Source: JADCCX01 sp031378805
GTDB taxonomy: Bacteria; Pseudomonadota; Alphaproteobacteria; Rhizobiales; Beijerinckiaceae
Direction of reading: 5' to 3'
DNA length: 64,000 bases
NCBI GenBank assembly: GCA_031378805.1
Contig: JANNEO010000002.1
Span: 1-64,000 of the forward strand
Part shown: positions 1 to 8,065 of the stretch, one piece after another
Position numbering within the stretch: position 1 is the first letter of the stretch
How the letters are laid out: every line of letters starts with the position of its first letter
Made by a program: the position numbers and the translations under genes
Notes under the pieces: model-generated
What the model was told of the DNA's origin: nothing
Databases searched by the model: none
The model's input: the letters and a program-made list of their open reading frames with translations, nothing else

Positions 1-121
1 CTGCGCCTGCGTCGAGAATGGCCTCCATCTCCACCCTGTTTGGGCCAGGCTTCTCCAGCATCATTGCACCGGCATGCTTGCGCAGGCGGATGGCGTCCAG
101 AACGGGGTTGGAGATCGTCAT
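1..121 (-). CDS. nitroreductase-family protein, N-terminal 40 residues only
   Basis: The window opens inside this gene, which runs off the left edge. Reading the minus strand from the ATG at 121 gives MTISNPVLDAIRLRKHAGA followed by a segment ending in an 'EAILDAGA' helix. This pattern (an aliphatic start, a short Arg-rich 'LRKHA' segment, then 'MEAILDAG') is how YdjA-like FMN nitroreductases begin, where the Arg-rich loop contacts FMN phosphate. A purine-rich AAAAGG sits about 10 bases upstream of the ATG and fits a ribosome site. It lies 32 bases downstream of the dehydrogenase gene on the same strand, so the two may be cotranscribed oxidoreductases. Only the N-terminus is visible, so the family call is moderate and the substrate unknown. 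Confidence 0.6.
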   Translation of the reverse strand, partial: MTISNPVLDAIRLRKHAGAMMLEKPGPNRVEMEAILDAGA

Positions 122-153
122 GTCACGATGGCCTTTTCACAACGCCGGTCAAT

Positions 154-1188
154 TCAGAATGCCACGAGGATCTTGCCGAAGACCTTGCGGCTTTCCAGCC
201 GCTCGATGCCCTTTTCCAGTTCCGCCACCGGAAAGATCGTATCGATCACTGGTGTGATGCCCGCCGCCATCTTGTCCAGGCTCTGGCCGATGTTCTCGAT
301 GCGGCACCCAAACGAGCCGAAGATGCGGTATTGCTGCTGGAACAGCTGCATCAGGTTCATGGTGACGCTGACGCCCGAGGTTGAACCGCAGGTGACGAGG
401 CGGCCGCCTTTCTTCATTGACAGCAGCGAGCCATTCCAGGTGTCTGCACCAACATGCTCGAACACCACATCCACGCCGATCCTTGGCGTGTTGCGCTTGG
501 TCCACTGGCGCACCTCCCCCTCGAAGCGCTCCGTCCGGTAATTGATCACGTGATCCGCCCCCAAGGCCTTCGCCTTCACGCCCTTCTCGTCATCGCCCAC
601 CGTGGTGATCACGGTACAGCCGATAGCCTTCGCCATCTTGATCGCGACGGTGCCGATTCCTGATCCGCCGGCGTGCACCAGCACGGTCTCACCCGGCAGA
701 AGTTTCGCATTGTCGAACAGCATGTGCTGGGTGGTACCGAAGGCGATGCCCGCGCAGGCCGCATCGGCCTCTTCCACGGCGTCCGGAACCTTCACGACGA
801 GGCGCGCAGGCATGTTCAGCTTTTCACGCGCAAAGCCGTGGATGTGGAAGCCGTAGACGCCCTTCACATCCTCGCAGAGATTGTCGATGCCCGCCTTGCA
901 GTTCTTGCATTCTCCGCAGGTCAAGGCACCATACATCGTCACGCGATCACCCGCTTTGAGACCCGCAACGCCCTCACCGACGCAGACAATCCTACCCGAA
1001 CCTTCCGCGCCCACCACCAGCGGCATCTGGCGTTTGGCGAAAGCCATGCCCCGGAAGCCCCAGACATCGATATGGTTGAGCGCGACATGGCTGACAGCGA
1101 TCTGCACTTCGCCCGGGGCTGGAAGAGCCGGATCGTCCATCTCGACGAGACGCAAGTCCCGGTCACCGTGTAGCTGCAACGCACGCAT
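154..1188 (-). CDS. zinc-binding medium-chain dehydrogenase / quinone oxidoreductase-like
   Basis: A 344-residue medium-chain dehydrogenase/reductase, probably an NAD(P)H-dependent cytoplasmic oxidoreductase. The N-terminal GroES-like domain begins MRALQLHGDRDLRLVEMDDP. A structural-zinc cysteine cluster (C-x2-C-x2-C-x7-C, in 'TCGECKNCKAG') lies near residue 90. The Rossmann domain has the nucleotide loop HAGGSGIGTVAIKMAKA. Where alcohol dehydrogenases have a catalytic zinc Cys the sequence reads 'NHIDVW', so the catalytic zinc site looks absent, as in quinone oxidoreductases. I chose the ATG at 1188 because the family starts MRA; an in-frame GTG at 1200 would add four residues. Neither start has a strong ribosome site. 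It lies directly upstream of the partial nitroreductase. Substrate is unknown. Confidence 0.85.
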   Translation of the reverse strand: MRALQLHGDRDLRLVEMDDPALPAPGEVQIAVSHVALNHIDVWGFRGMAFAKRQMPLVVGAEGSGRIVCVGEGVAGLKAGDRVTMYGALTCGECKNCKAGIDNLCEDVKGVYGFHIHGFAREKLNMPARLVVKVPDAVEEADAACAGIAFGTTQHMLFDNAKLLPGETVLVHAGGSGIGTVAIKMAKAIGCTVITTVGDDEKGVKAKALGADHVINYRTERFEGEVRQWTKRNTPRIGVDVVFEHVGADTWNGSLLSMKKGGRLVTCGSTSGVSVTMNLMQLFQQQYRIFGSFGCRIENIGQSLDKMAAGITPVIDTIFPVAELEKGIERLESRKVFGKILVAF

Positions 1189-1365
1189 GGGCAATGTCAC
1201 CAGATTCTGTTTGAAGGACCGCGCTTTAGAGCAAACGGGGCCAAGCTTCTACCCCTGTCTTGCCGCAGGACATCATGGTTAACAGCAGCTTTACCACATC
1301 CCTTAAACCTCCCTCAGCGAATTACCGGTACCCTCCGATCACACCTGCAAGACTGGAATACCGCC

Positions 1366-2814
1366 ATGAACACACCAGCCCCCACCGAAACACCCAAAGC
1401 AGCCATCGAACCCATTGATCAGCCCATGCTGGTCGCAGGCGTGGCCATGCTGGATACGGTCATCGTGATCATATCGGCTCTGATGGCTGCGTCCGTCCTG
1501 CCGGATACGACGGGAAGCATGATCTGGTCGCCCCTGCTGCTGGGCATGGCCATGTCCGGTGCCGTGCTGTTCACCCTGCAGCGGTTCTGGGCCTACACGA
1601 TCGCGGCGCTGGGCCACACAGTGCGCCAGTGCGCACGGGTCGCGGGCGGCTTGCTTGCCGCTTTTGGCGGCCTTATCGGCCTTGTTTATCTCGGCGGGTT
1701 CGAGACAATGATCCCACGCCAGTTCCTGATGACGTGGTTCATGATCGCGTTCACTGTGATGGCAATCTCGCGTGTCGCCATCGCCTGGCAGACCACGCGG
1801 TGGATGCATGAGGGACGCCTGACGCGCCGCGCCGTGATTGTTGGCGGTGGTCGCCCGGCGGAAGAGTTGATCAAGCAGCTGAGGCGTTCCAAAAGCGCGG
1901 GCATCAAGGTCTGCGGTGTCTTTGATGACAGGGCCAAGGACCGCTCGGAGAACCCGGTGGATCGCTACCGCGTGCTGGGCACTTTCGAGGAAATGACCGA
2001 TTTCTGCCGGGCCGAGGAGATCGATCTGCTGATCGTCACGCTGCCATCCTCGGCGGAAGAGCGCATCCTGCATCTCATGAAGAAGCTATGGGTCCTGCCC
2101 ATCGACGTGCGCATCAGTGCCCACCAGAGCAAGCTGCGACTGCGCCCCCGCGCTTACAGCTACATCGGTGATATCCCGTTCCTCGCGGTGTTCGACAAAC
2201 CGCTTTCGGACTGGGGCTGGGCTGTGAAAGAGATCGAGGATCGCGTGATTGCCACCATCGCACTCATCCTGTTCTCGCCCGTGATGCTGGCTGTGGCCTG
2301 CGCAGTAAAATTCACCTCGAAGGGCCCGGTCTTCTTCAAGCAGAAACGCCACGGCTTCAACAACCAGCTTGTCGAGGTCTACAAGTTCCGCTCCATGTTC
2401 ACCGATATGTGCGACGCCAGAGCATCGAAGCTGGTGACCAGGGATGACCCGCGCGTCACCCCCGTAGGCCGTTTCATTCGCAAGACCTCACTGGATGAAC
2501 TGCCGCAACTCTTCAACGTGCTGAAGGGTGAGCTCTCGCTTGTGGGTCCGCGCCCCCATGCCACGGCCTGCAAGGCAGGCGAGCGGCTCTACAACGACGT
2601 CGTGGACGGCTATTACGCCCGCCACCGCATGAAGCCCGGCATCACGGGCCTGGCCCAGATCAACGGATGGCGCGGCGAGACGGACACGGAAGAGAAGCTC
2701 CAGCGCCGGGTGGAATTCGACATCCAGTACATCGACAGCTGGTCGATCTGGATGGACCTTTACATCCTTGCCATGACACCGGTGTCGCTGCTGAACACGA
2801 AAAATGCCTACTGA
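1366..2814 (+). CDS. undecaprenyl-phosphate sugar phosphotransferase (WcaJ-type exopolysaccharide initiator)
   Basis: A 482-residue polytopic inner-membrane enzyme expected to start exopolysaccharide repeat-unit synthesis by moving a hexose-1-phosphate from a UDP-sugar onto undecaprenyl phosphate. About four hydrophobic helices fill residues 20-145, followed by a soluble CoA-binding-like domain ('AVIVGGGRPAEELIKQL', about 155-270). One further membrane segment near 300 leads into the bacterial sugar-transferase domain. That catalytic domain shows the expected motifs: 'GPVFFKQKRHG', 'KFRSMFTDM', 'TSLDELPQLFNVLKGELSLVG' (shortened here to its core), 'GPRP' and 'MKPGITGLAQINGWRGET'. Length matches WcaJ/ExoY-long enzymes. 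No other polysaccharide genes sit beside it, so it is an isolated priming enzyme here. The sugar specificity cannot be read from sequence. Confidence 0.9.
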   Translation: MNTPAPTETPKAAIEPIDQPMLVAGVAMLDTVIVIISALMAASVLPDTTGSMIWSPLLLGMAMSGAVLFTLQRFWAYTIAALGHTVRQCARVAGGLLAAFGGLIGLVYLGGFETMIPRQFLMTWFMIAFTVMAISRVAIAWQTTRWMHEGRLTRRAVIVGGGRPAEELIKQLRRSKSAGIKVCGVFDDRAKDRSENPVDRYRVLGTFEEMTDFCRAEEIDLLIVTLPSSAEERILHLMKKLWVLPIDVRISAHQSKLRLRPRAYSYIGDIPFLAVFDKPLSDWGWAVKEIEDRVIATIALILFSPVMLAVACAVKFTSKGPVFFKQKRHGFNNQLVEVYKFRSMFTDMCDARASKLVTRDDPRVTPVGRFIRKTSLDELPQLFNVLKGELSLVGPRPHATACKAGERLYNDVVDGYYARHRMKPGITGLAQINGWRGETDTEEKLQRRVEFDIQYIDSWSIWMDLYILAMTPVSLLNTKNAY

Positions 2815-2902
2815 TTCAGGAACGCATATTGATCCTCGCCCGGCTCCATCATAAGGCAATGCGGGTGAGCCTGTTCTGACGCTCTCCCGCAAGGAGCAGC
2901 AC

Positions 2903-3610
2903 ATGACCGATGCCCGTGACCGCGTGATCGTAGCGCTTGATGTTCCCTCCATCCGGGATGCGGAGGCATTGATCGAACAGCTTGGCGACAGCATCACCTT
3001 CTACAAGATCGGGATGGAACTGGCCTATATCGGCGGCATTCCACTGGGCGAACGCCTGATCCGGGCGGGCAAGAAGATCTTCTTCGACCTCAAGCTGCAC
3101 GACATCCCCAACACGGTCGAACGCGCCACGGCGCAGATCGCGGGCACAGGCGCGACCTTCATGACAGTGCATGCCTATCCCCAGACGCTGGCTGCCGCAG
3201 CACTGGGCGCGAAAGGCTCCACGCTTGGCATTCTGGGTGTCAGCGTTCTCACATCGATGAGCGAGGATGATGCGGCCCGCGCCGGTTACGGCATGGGCAT
3301 CGCCGATCTCGTGCGCCGCAGGGCGCGGCAGGCGCAGGAGAACCATGCGGCTGGCCTGATCTGTTCGCCGCTGGAGATCGATTCCGTGCGCGAAACCGTG
3401 GGGCAAGCCCTGAAAATAGTCACGCCTGGCGTGCGCCCTGCGGGCTCCGCCACCGGCGACCAGAAGAGGGTGATGACGCCAGGTGACGCCATCCGGGCAG
3501 GCGCGGATCATCTCGTGGTCGGCAGGCCGATCACGCAGGCGGCAGATCCTGTCGCGGCAGCGAAGGCTGTGGTCGATGAGGTCTTTGCGGCAATCTCTTC
3601 CCTGAACTGA
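2903..3610 (+). CDS. pyrF: orotidine 5'-phosphate decarboxylase
   Basis: Catalyses the last step of de novo UMP synthesis, OMP to UMP plus CO2, in the cytoplasm. The 235-residue protein is a single TIM barrel of normal family length. The catalytic tetrad motif DLKLHDIPNTV is at residues 62-72, with Asp62, Lys64 and Asp67 as the charged centre. The phosphate-binding end is seen in 'TPGVRP' and the C-terminal 'ADHLVVGRPIT'. A GGAG ribosome site (GCAAGGAGC) precedes the ATG at 2903. It follows the sugar transferase by about 88 bases and precedes the zinc-regulated aztD gene; no functional link to either is apparent. Confidence 0.97.
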   Translation: MTDARDRVIVALDVPSIRDAEALIEQLGDSITFYKIGMELAYIGGIPLGERLIRAGKKIFFDLKLHDIPNTVERATAQIAGTGATFMTVHAYPQTLAAAALGAKGSTLGILGVSVLTSMSEDDAARAGYGMGIADLVRRRARQAQENHAAGLICSPLEIDSVRETVGQALKIVTPGVRPAGSATGDQKRVMTPGDAIRAGADHLVVGRPITQAADPVAAAKAVVDEVFAAISSLN

Positions 3611-3649
3611 GCCGAGGAACTTGCAAGAGGATTCAATCTATGCTCAATA

Positions 3650-3674
3650 CGTTATGATATAACATACCATAACG
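3650..3674 (+). promoter_or_regulatory. candidate Zur (zinc uptake regulator) box
   Basis: An AT-rich palindrome immediately upstream of the aztD-like gene. The inner inverted repeat is GTTAT-GAT-ATAAC at 3651-3663, and an outer repeat CGTTATG (3650-3656) pairs with CATAACG (3668-3674). Alphaproteobacterial Zur operators are AT-rich palindromes of the GTTATA/TATAAC type. The match plus the zinc-related downstream gene makes Zur the best guess, though Fur-family sites overlap in appearance. The site abuts the ribosome-binding site, so bound repressor would block transcription outright. Confidence 0.6.
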
Positions 3675-3685
3675 AGGAGATGATG

Positions 3686-4870
3686 ATGAAATTCCGCCTT
3701 GCCGCCGTCACGCTGGCGCTCGCGATCACATCCGCCCATGGAGCGGAGAAGGCCACCTTCCGGGCATTGGTCGCGGATCACGCCAATGGCAAGCTGACAC
3801 TGATCGAGCTCCCCACGGGCAAGGCGATTGGCCACTACGGCGTCGAGGGTCCGGCGCGGCTGAAGCCGAACGCAAACGGACGCATGATTTACATCACGCA
3901 AGGCCAGCAGGGCCGTATCAATGTCTTCGACAGTGGCATCAGCACCGTTTCGCACGGCGATCACTTCGACGTTGAGGTGAAAGCACCACGTTTGCTTGAT
4001 GCCACTTTCACAGGCGGCAAGCCGTCCCACGTGAACTACGGCTTTGGATCGGCAGCCTTCTTCTTCGATGAGACTGGCACGGCCCAGATCGTCGAGGAGC
4101 GCGCAATCGCTGGCGGCAAGCCGAAAATTGCGACGATCAGGACAGCGTCGCCGCATCACGGACTGGCCGCACCATTGCGCAGCCACTTCGCCATGTCAGT
4201 ACCGCATCCAACCGAAGCCAAGGGCGCGCCGGTGGGCATCGAGGTCGTCAAGCGGGACGGAACCTCCGTCGCAAAATCGTCCTACTGCCCAAGACTCCAT
4301 GGCGAAGCCCGGCTCGATTCAGTCAGCGCCTATGGTTGCGCCGATGGCGTGCTGTTTTTGACTGAACAGAAAAGCAAATTCAGCTTCCAGAAAGTCACCT
4401 ATCCGGACAACGTCCCGAAGGAGCGCATGGTCCGCAATCTCCTCGGCAGCCAGTCCGTCCGCTCCTTCCTTGGTGATTTCGGTGCAGATGGCATGGTGGT
4501 GATCGATCCTGTCACGAGAGGTTTCACATTCATCCAGCTACCATCGAGACGTATGTCGTTTGGCCGCGATCCGCTGCTGGGCGAACTCGGCTTTGTCATG
4601 ACCGAGGAAGGCCAGATCCATCGCATCAATGCCCTGACCGGCAAGCTGGAGCAGAGCTTGCCCGTGACGGAACCCTACAGCATGGAGGGCGGTTTTCAGG
4701 TAGCGAGGCCACGGGTATCAGCCAGCGGCGGCATGGTGGTGGTCACGGACCCGTCAAAGGGCAAGATTCATATCATCGATGGCGAGGCCATGAAGCTTCT
4801 GAGGACGGTGGATGTCTCCGGTGCCCCCTTCGACGTGGCGGTTGTCGGCGCGGCTGATGCGGATCATTGA
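3686..4870 (+). CDS. aztD: AztD-like periplasmic zinc metallochaperone
   Basis: A secreted protein of about 394 residues resembling AztD, the beta-propeller periplasmic chaperone that hands zinc to the AztC solute-binding protein. It has a Sec signal peptide (MKFRLAAVTLALAITSAHGA). Repeated WD/YVTN-like beta blades follow, such as 'RALVADHANGKLTLIELPTG' and 'IHRINALTGKLEQSLPVTEP'. A histidine site 'SHGDHFDVE' lies near residue 90, with 'PHHG' and 'LHGEA' further on, at the places AztD keeps metal-binding and conserved histidines. Three ATG codons stand in tandem (3680, 3683, 3686). GAGGAG at 3674-3679 directly abuts the first, so 3686 gives the best spacing. A Zur-like box lies just upstream. 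No aztABC transporter genes are adjacent, which is unusual. The family call rests on remembered similarity. Confidence 0.75.
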   Translation: MKFRLAAVTLALAITSAHGAEKATFRALVADHANGKLTLIELPTGKAIGHYGVEGPARLKPNANGRMIYITQGQQGRINVFDSGISTVSHGDHFDVEVKAPRLLDATFTGGKPSHVNYGFGSAAFFFDETGTAQIVEERAIAGGKPKIATIRTASPHHGLAAPLRSHFAMSVPHPTEAKGAPVGIEVVKRDGTSVAKSSYCPRLHGEARLDSVSAYGCADGVLFLTEQKSKFSFQKVTYPDNVPKERMVRNLLGSQSVRSFLGDFGADGMVVIDPVTRGFTFIQLPSRRMSFGRDPLLGELGFVMTEEGQIHRINALTGKLEQSLPVTEPYSMEGGFQVARPRVSASGGMVVVTDPSKGKIHIIDGEAMKLLRTVDVSGAPFDVAVVGAADADH

Positions 4871-4876
4871 AAATAG

Positions 4877-5371
4877 CTAAAGCGCTTTCTGCATCAGCAT
4901 GAGATCAAGGGGCTGGCCGTATTTCCAGCCTATCCCTTGCAAGGTGCCACGTTCCTCGAAACCAAGCTTCGCATGCAGCGCTACAGAGGCGTCATTCGGC
5001 AGGCCGATGGCCGCCACCATGACGCGTTTTCCATTTGCTTTCGCATGCTCCATCAGGTGCTCCATCAAGGCCCGCGCGATGCCGCGCCCCTGCGCTCTCT
5101 CTGTCACGTAAACGGAGTTCTCGACCGTCCCGCCATACCCTTCGCCCGCGCGAAAATCGCCGTAGGATGCAAACCCCAGAAATCGACCGGAATCCTCTGC
5201 GATCAGAACGGGATAGCCCCTTGCCTGTCGCTCGCGGAACCACGCAGTCCGCTCTGCCATATCCGCTGTTTGATAGCGCCAGATCGATCTCGTATTGGCG
5301 ATATGATGATTGTGCAGACCAAGGATGGCGGGAATGTCGGCATCCACTGCGTCACGGACCATGAAACTCAT
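4877..5371 (-). CDS. GNAT N-acetyltransferase, phosphinothricin acetyltransferase-like
   Basis: A 164-residue acetyl-CoA-dependent N-acetyltransferase of the Pat/MnaT branch, which acetylates small amines such as phosphinothricin, methionine sulfoximine or related amino acids. It begins with 'VRDAVDADIPAILGLHNHHI', and the acetyl-CoA pyrophosphate loop is seen in 'ERAQGRGIARALMEHL'. The characteristic tail 'GFEERGTLQGIGWKYG' followed by 'DLMLMQKAL' is typical of this branch. The ATG at 5371 overlaps the stop of the upstream acetyltransferase (ATGA), which fixes the start; an in-frame ATG at 5386 would lie inside that gene. It is last in a three-gene operon led by a XRE-cupin regulator, so the regulator probably controls it. 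Confidence 0.88.
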   Translation of the reverse strand: MSFMVRDAVDADIPAILGLHNHHIANTRSIWRYQTADMAERTAWFRERQARGYPVLIAEDSGRFLGFASYGDFRAGEGYGGTVENSVYVTERAQGRGIARALMEHLMEHAKANGKRVMVAAIGLPNDASVALHAKLGFEERGTLQGIGWKYGQPLDLMLMQKAL

Positions 5372-5916
5372 GGTTTGCCCTTCCACACCGGCGTCGGGGC
5401 CAGCTGCTTGTAGAAGAACGTGGCAGCTTCAGGCCTTCCATCTGTCGCATAGGCGTAGCCCGGGATCGAGCCGATGGCGGTCCAGCCACAACGCCGGTAC
5501 AGCCTGTCACCGGCGCTGCCTTCGCTGGTATCCAGCACAAGAGTGGTTTTCCCAGCCTTCAAGGCAGACTCCTCGACTGCCGCCATCAGCAAGGCACCAA
5601 TACCCTGCCGCCGCTGGGAGGAATGCACCAGCATCTTGGAAACATCCGCCCGGAAGGGCTGGTTAGGCTGTGGCGCGAACACGCACATCACGGTGCCAAC
5701 CAGAACACCGCCCTGCTCTGCCGCCAGCCAGATGCGGTCTCCTAAGGCGAGTCCCGCAATCTGCTTGATCCAATAGGCTTCGGCGTCTCCTGCCGTGAAA
5801 CCGGCCATGAAATTGACCGACGCCCCATGCGCCACGGCATCCACCAGAAGCGTGGACAGGGCAGACAGCAGTCGATTCGCCCCGGCGGCATCAATGGAAC
5901 GGATCGTGACACTCAT
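5368..5916 (-). CDS. GNAT N-acetyltransferase, second in regulator-led operon
   Basis: A 182-residue GNAT-fold acetyltransferase. The acetyl-CoA loop is 'SSQRRQGIGALLMAAVEESA' (Q/R-x2-G-x-G/A), preceded by the strand 'VSKMLVHS' and followed by 'TLVLDTSEGSAGDRLYRRCGW', the usual order for single-domain GNATs. The ATG at 5916 (MSVTIRSIDA) is chosen because it overlaps the stop of the regulator gene as ATGA; a longer reading frame to 6009 would lie inside the regulator. The downstream gene again overlaps by four bases, so all three are translationally coupled. Substrate is not predictable from sequence. Confidence 0.85.
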   Translation of the reverse strand: MSVTIRSIDAAGANRLLSALSTLLVDAVAHGASVNFMAGFTAGDAEAYWIKQIAGLALGDRIWLAAEQGGVLVGTVMCVFAPQPNQPFRADVSKMLVHSSQRRQGIGALLMAAVEESALKAGKTTLVLDTSEGSAGDRLYRRCGWTAIGSIPGYAYATDGRPEAATFFYKQLAPTPVWKGKP

Positions 5917-6512
5917 CGGCTGCCTCGCGCCAAGAGAACCGCATAACGGACATTCCAGACGGATTGATTCTGGAAACTGATGGGGCAGTCCAGCCGCATC
6001 TGCAGGCAATCACCTGCGCCCAGCACATGGGTAACACCATCGACGCTCATGCTGAGCTGCCCCTCGAATACCCATATGAGCTGCGTGAGATGCAGCGGCA
6101 CCGCATTGTCATGTGTCACCTGCGCGCCAGGCGGCAGGGTAACATCCACGATATCGACCGGCGATGACACGGGCGAGACATTGCGTCGGATGTACCCGGT
6201 GGCGGGATCGCGCCAGACACGACGCGAAGCGACACGCACCAGCATTCCCTCATCATCGCTCTCCCGGAAGAGTTGCGACAGTGTCACATCAAGCGCATTG
6301 GACAGCTTCGCCAGCAGCACAGCCGTGGGGCTGACATCACCACGCTCGATTTTCGATATCATCGCACGCGAAACGCCGGATTTTTCCGCCAGAGCATCAA
6401 TGGTGAAGCCGCTGACGAGGCGCAGCGCCTTGACGCGCGAGGCGATTCTGGCATCGAAGTCCTGCCTGCCATCGAGACCACCAGTCTCTCTTGTCTCTTG
6501 ATTTTTATCCAT
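5913..6512 (-). CDS. XRE-family transcriptional regulator with C-terminal cupin domain
   Basis: A 199-residue DNA-binding regulator. Residues about 20-80 form an XRE helix-turn-helix ('RLVSGFTIDALAEKSGVSRA' followed by 'MISKIERGDVSPTAVLLAKL'). The C-terminal half is a cupin barrel ('VDVTLPPGAQVTHDN', 'WVFEGQLSMSVDGVTHVLGA'), the sensor type seen in PuuR-like regulators of amino-acid and polyamine metabolism. It leads a tightly overlapping operon with two GNAT acetyltransferases. This arrangement suggests it controls acetylation of a small amine, possibly after sensing it in the cupin pocket. A short palindrome sits between this gene and the divergent small gene at 6551 and could be its autoregulatory operator. 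The ligand is unknown. Confidence 0.88.
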   Translation of the reverse strand: MDKNQETRETGGLDGRQDFDARIASRVKALRLVSGFTIDALAEKSGVSRAMISKIERGDVSPTAVLLAKLSNALDVTLSQLFRESDDEGMLVRVASRRVWRDPATGYIRRNVSPVSSPVDIVDVTLPPGAQVTHDNAVPLHLTQLIWVFEGQLSMSVDGVTHVLGAGDCLQMRLDCPISFQNQSVWNVRYAVLLARGSR

Positions 6513-6518
6513 GATCAG

Positions 6519-6530
6519 AGAATAAATTCT
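6519..6530. promoter_or_regulatory. short palindrome in divergent promoter, possible XRE operator
   Basis: AGAAT-AA-ATTCT (6519-6530) is a perfect 12-base palindrome in the 38-base gap between the XRE-cupin gene (minus) and the small conserved gene at 6551 (plus). The gap is strikingly AT-rich for this genome and TATTATAG next to it resembles a -10 element. Placement 7 bases from the regulator's start codon suits autorepression. Assignment is inference from position only. Confidence 0.4.
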
Positions 6531-6550
6531 ATTATAGTAGAGTCAAGATC

Positions 6551-6874
6551 ATGTCCGATGAAAATCCACCCCTTCCGCCCGATCACAACGGCGGGCCGCC
6601 CCTGGAAGACCCACCCGAGCATGTGCCGGAGTGGGGAGATGGCGATCCCAACGTCTATTTCCAGTGGAAATACGCGCTGAAGCGCGCCCGCAAATCAGCT
6701 CCCCATGATATCGTGATGTTCCGCCTGTCACGCGCCGAAGCCGCTGGCGTGGATTATGAGACCTACGTGACGGAATTGCTGGAGCGGGGCAACCGGTTGC
6801 AGGCCGGCGACAATCTCGAGCGATTGCGCAACCGCTGGAAAGCGCGTCCTGCGGTCAAGGTGAAGCCGCTGTAG
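6551..6874 (+). CDS. conserved small hypothetical protein with 'PPDHNGGPPL' N-terminus
   Basis: A 107-residue acidic, proline-rich cytoplasmic protein of unknown function. The N-terminus 'PPLPPDHNGGPPLEDPPEHV' is a phrase I recognise from small uncharacterised proteins common in Hyphomicrobiales. The rest is predicted helical ('YETYVTELLERGNRLQ'). It has no signal peptide or membrane segment. It starts 38 bases from the divergent XRE-cupin regulator with almost no leader (AGAGTCAAG then ATG), so it may be controlled from the same small promoter region. It precedes nrdR by 62 bases. Confidence 0.75.
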   Translation: MSDENPPLPPDHNGGPPLEDPPEHVPEWGDGDPNVYFQWKYALKRARKSAPHDIVMFRLSRAEAAGVDYETYVTELLERGNRLQAGDNLERLRNRWKARPAVKVKPL

Positions 6875-6936
6875 CCACTGTTGACCCGGCGGGTCAGTCA
6901 CCCTACCTCCAGTGGCGACACGAAAGAGCAGGTCTG

Positions 6937-7404
6937 ATGCGTTGCCCCTTCTGCGGCTCCCTCGAAACCCAGGTCAAGGACAGCCGCCCGGCGGATGACC
7001 ACACCACCATCCGCCGCCGCCGTGTCTGCGATGCCTGTGGCGGGCGTTTCACCACATTCGAGCGTGTGCAATTGCGCGAGTTGACCGTCGTCAAGCGCTC
7101 GGGCCGCCGGGTGCCGTTCGAGCGCGACAAGCTGGCGCGCTCGGTTTCGGTCGCCTTGCGCAAGCGCGATGTCGCGCCCGAGCGGCTGGAGCGCCTGATC
7201 AACGGCATCGTCAGCCAGCTCGAAAGCATGGGTGAAACCGAAGTCTCGTCCGAACAGGTGGGCGAGACCATCATGGGCGCACTCAAGAACCTCGATCACG
7301 TGGCCTATGTGCGCTTCGCCTCGGTCTACCGGAACTTCAACGAGGCCAGCGATTTCGGCACCATTGTCAATGAACTCAAGGACAAGGACGACGGGAAGAG
7401 GTAA
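6937..7404 (+). CDS. nrdR: transcriptional repressor NrdR
   Basis: A 155-residue zinc and ATP/dATP-sensing repressor of ribonucleotide reductase genes. The N-terminal zinc ribbon has Cys3, Cys6, Cys31 and Cys34 (MRCPFCGS ... CDACGGRFTTFE). The ATP-cone domain follows from about residue 49 ('VVKRSGRRVPFERDKLARSV'). Length is exactly that of the family. In related genomes it is followed by ribD, ribE and ribH; here ribD and ribE are absent and a repeat-containing spacer leads to ribH. Confidence 0.97.
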   Translation: MRCPFCGSLETQVKDSRPADDHTTIRRRRVCDACGGRFTTFERVQLRELTVVKRSGRRVPFERDKLARSVSVALRKRDVAPERLERLINGIVSQLESMGETEVSSEQVGETIMGALKNLDHVAYVRFASVYRNFNEASDFGTIVNELKDKDDGKR

Positions 7405-7413
7405 GAGAACAGA

Positions 7414-7493
7414 CCTCATCATGAGCCCGTCGAAGGATCATCCAGCAAGCACTGGAGCCGTGAACCGCGTCCTTCGACAGGCTCAGGATGAGG
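7414..7493. repeat. imperfect inverted repeat of the 'GTCCTTCGA...CTCAGGATGAGG' intergenic family
   Basis: In the 169-base gap between nrdR and ribH, a 25-base arm at 7414-7438 (starting CCTCATCATGAGCC) is the near reverse complement of 7469-7493 (ending CTCAGGATGAGG), with three mismatches and a 30-base loop. The same core words recur in the larger palindrome at 42064-42186, so this is a dispersed intergenic repeat family of the kind common in Hyphomicrobiales. Confidence 0.75.
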
Positions 7494-7573
7494 TTCACTC
7501 CCTTGCCTCTCGGCCTCCTTCCCCCTAAATGGCCGCTCACGTGACCACCCGCGCTCTTTGAAAGACCCCGTCC

Positions 7574-8065
7574 ATGGCCGCTCCCAGCCGAACATTGACC
7601 GCGCAGACGCCCTTGCCCGGCGTGCGCATTCTGGTGGTGGAAGGCCGCTTCTACGATCACATCAATGATGAACTGGTGGCTGGTGCGCGCGAAGCCGTGG
7701 AAGCCGCCGGGGGCACCGTGGACGTGATCACCGTGCCCGGCGCGCTTGAAATTCCCGCCGCGATCTGCATCGCCATGGATGGCGCGGAAGCTTCCGGTAC
7801 GCCTTACGACGGCGCTGTGGCGCTGGGGTGCGTGGTGCGTGGCGAAACCTATCATTTCGAGGTTGTCGCAGGCGAAAGCTCCCGCGCCCTGATGGACATG
7901 ACCGTGGCTTACAAGCTCGCTCTGGGCAACGGCATCCTGACGGTCGAAAACGAGGAGCAGGCCGTCGCCCGTGCCTACCGCAACCAGATGAACAAGGGCG
8001 GTGACGCCGCCAACGCGGCTCTCGCGCTGATCCGGCTGAAGCGCAGCTATGGAGCAACGGCGTGA
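7574..8065 (+). CDS. ribH: 6,7-dimethyl-8-ribityllumazine synthase
   Basis: Penultimate enzyme of riboflavin synthesis, condensing 5-amino-6-ribitylamino-uracil with dihydroxybutanone phosphate. The 163-residue protein has the family landmarks 'VDVITVPGALEIPAAI', 'YDGAVALGCVVRGETYHFE' and 'LGNGILTVENEEQA', and is of usual length; such proteins form pentamers or icosahedral shells. It overlaps nusB by four bases (GTGA), so ribH, nusB and thiL are translationally coupled. The ribD and ribE genes usually just upstream are not in this window. Confidence 0.97.
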   Translation: MAAPSRTLTAQTPLPGVRILVVEGRFYDHINDELVAGAREAVEAAGGTVDVITVPGALEIPAAICIAMDGAEASGTPYDGAVALGCVVRGETYHFEVVAGESSRALMDMTVAYKLALGNGILTVENEEQAVARAYRNQMNKGGDAANAALALIRLKRSYGATA

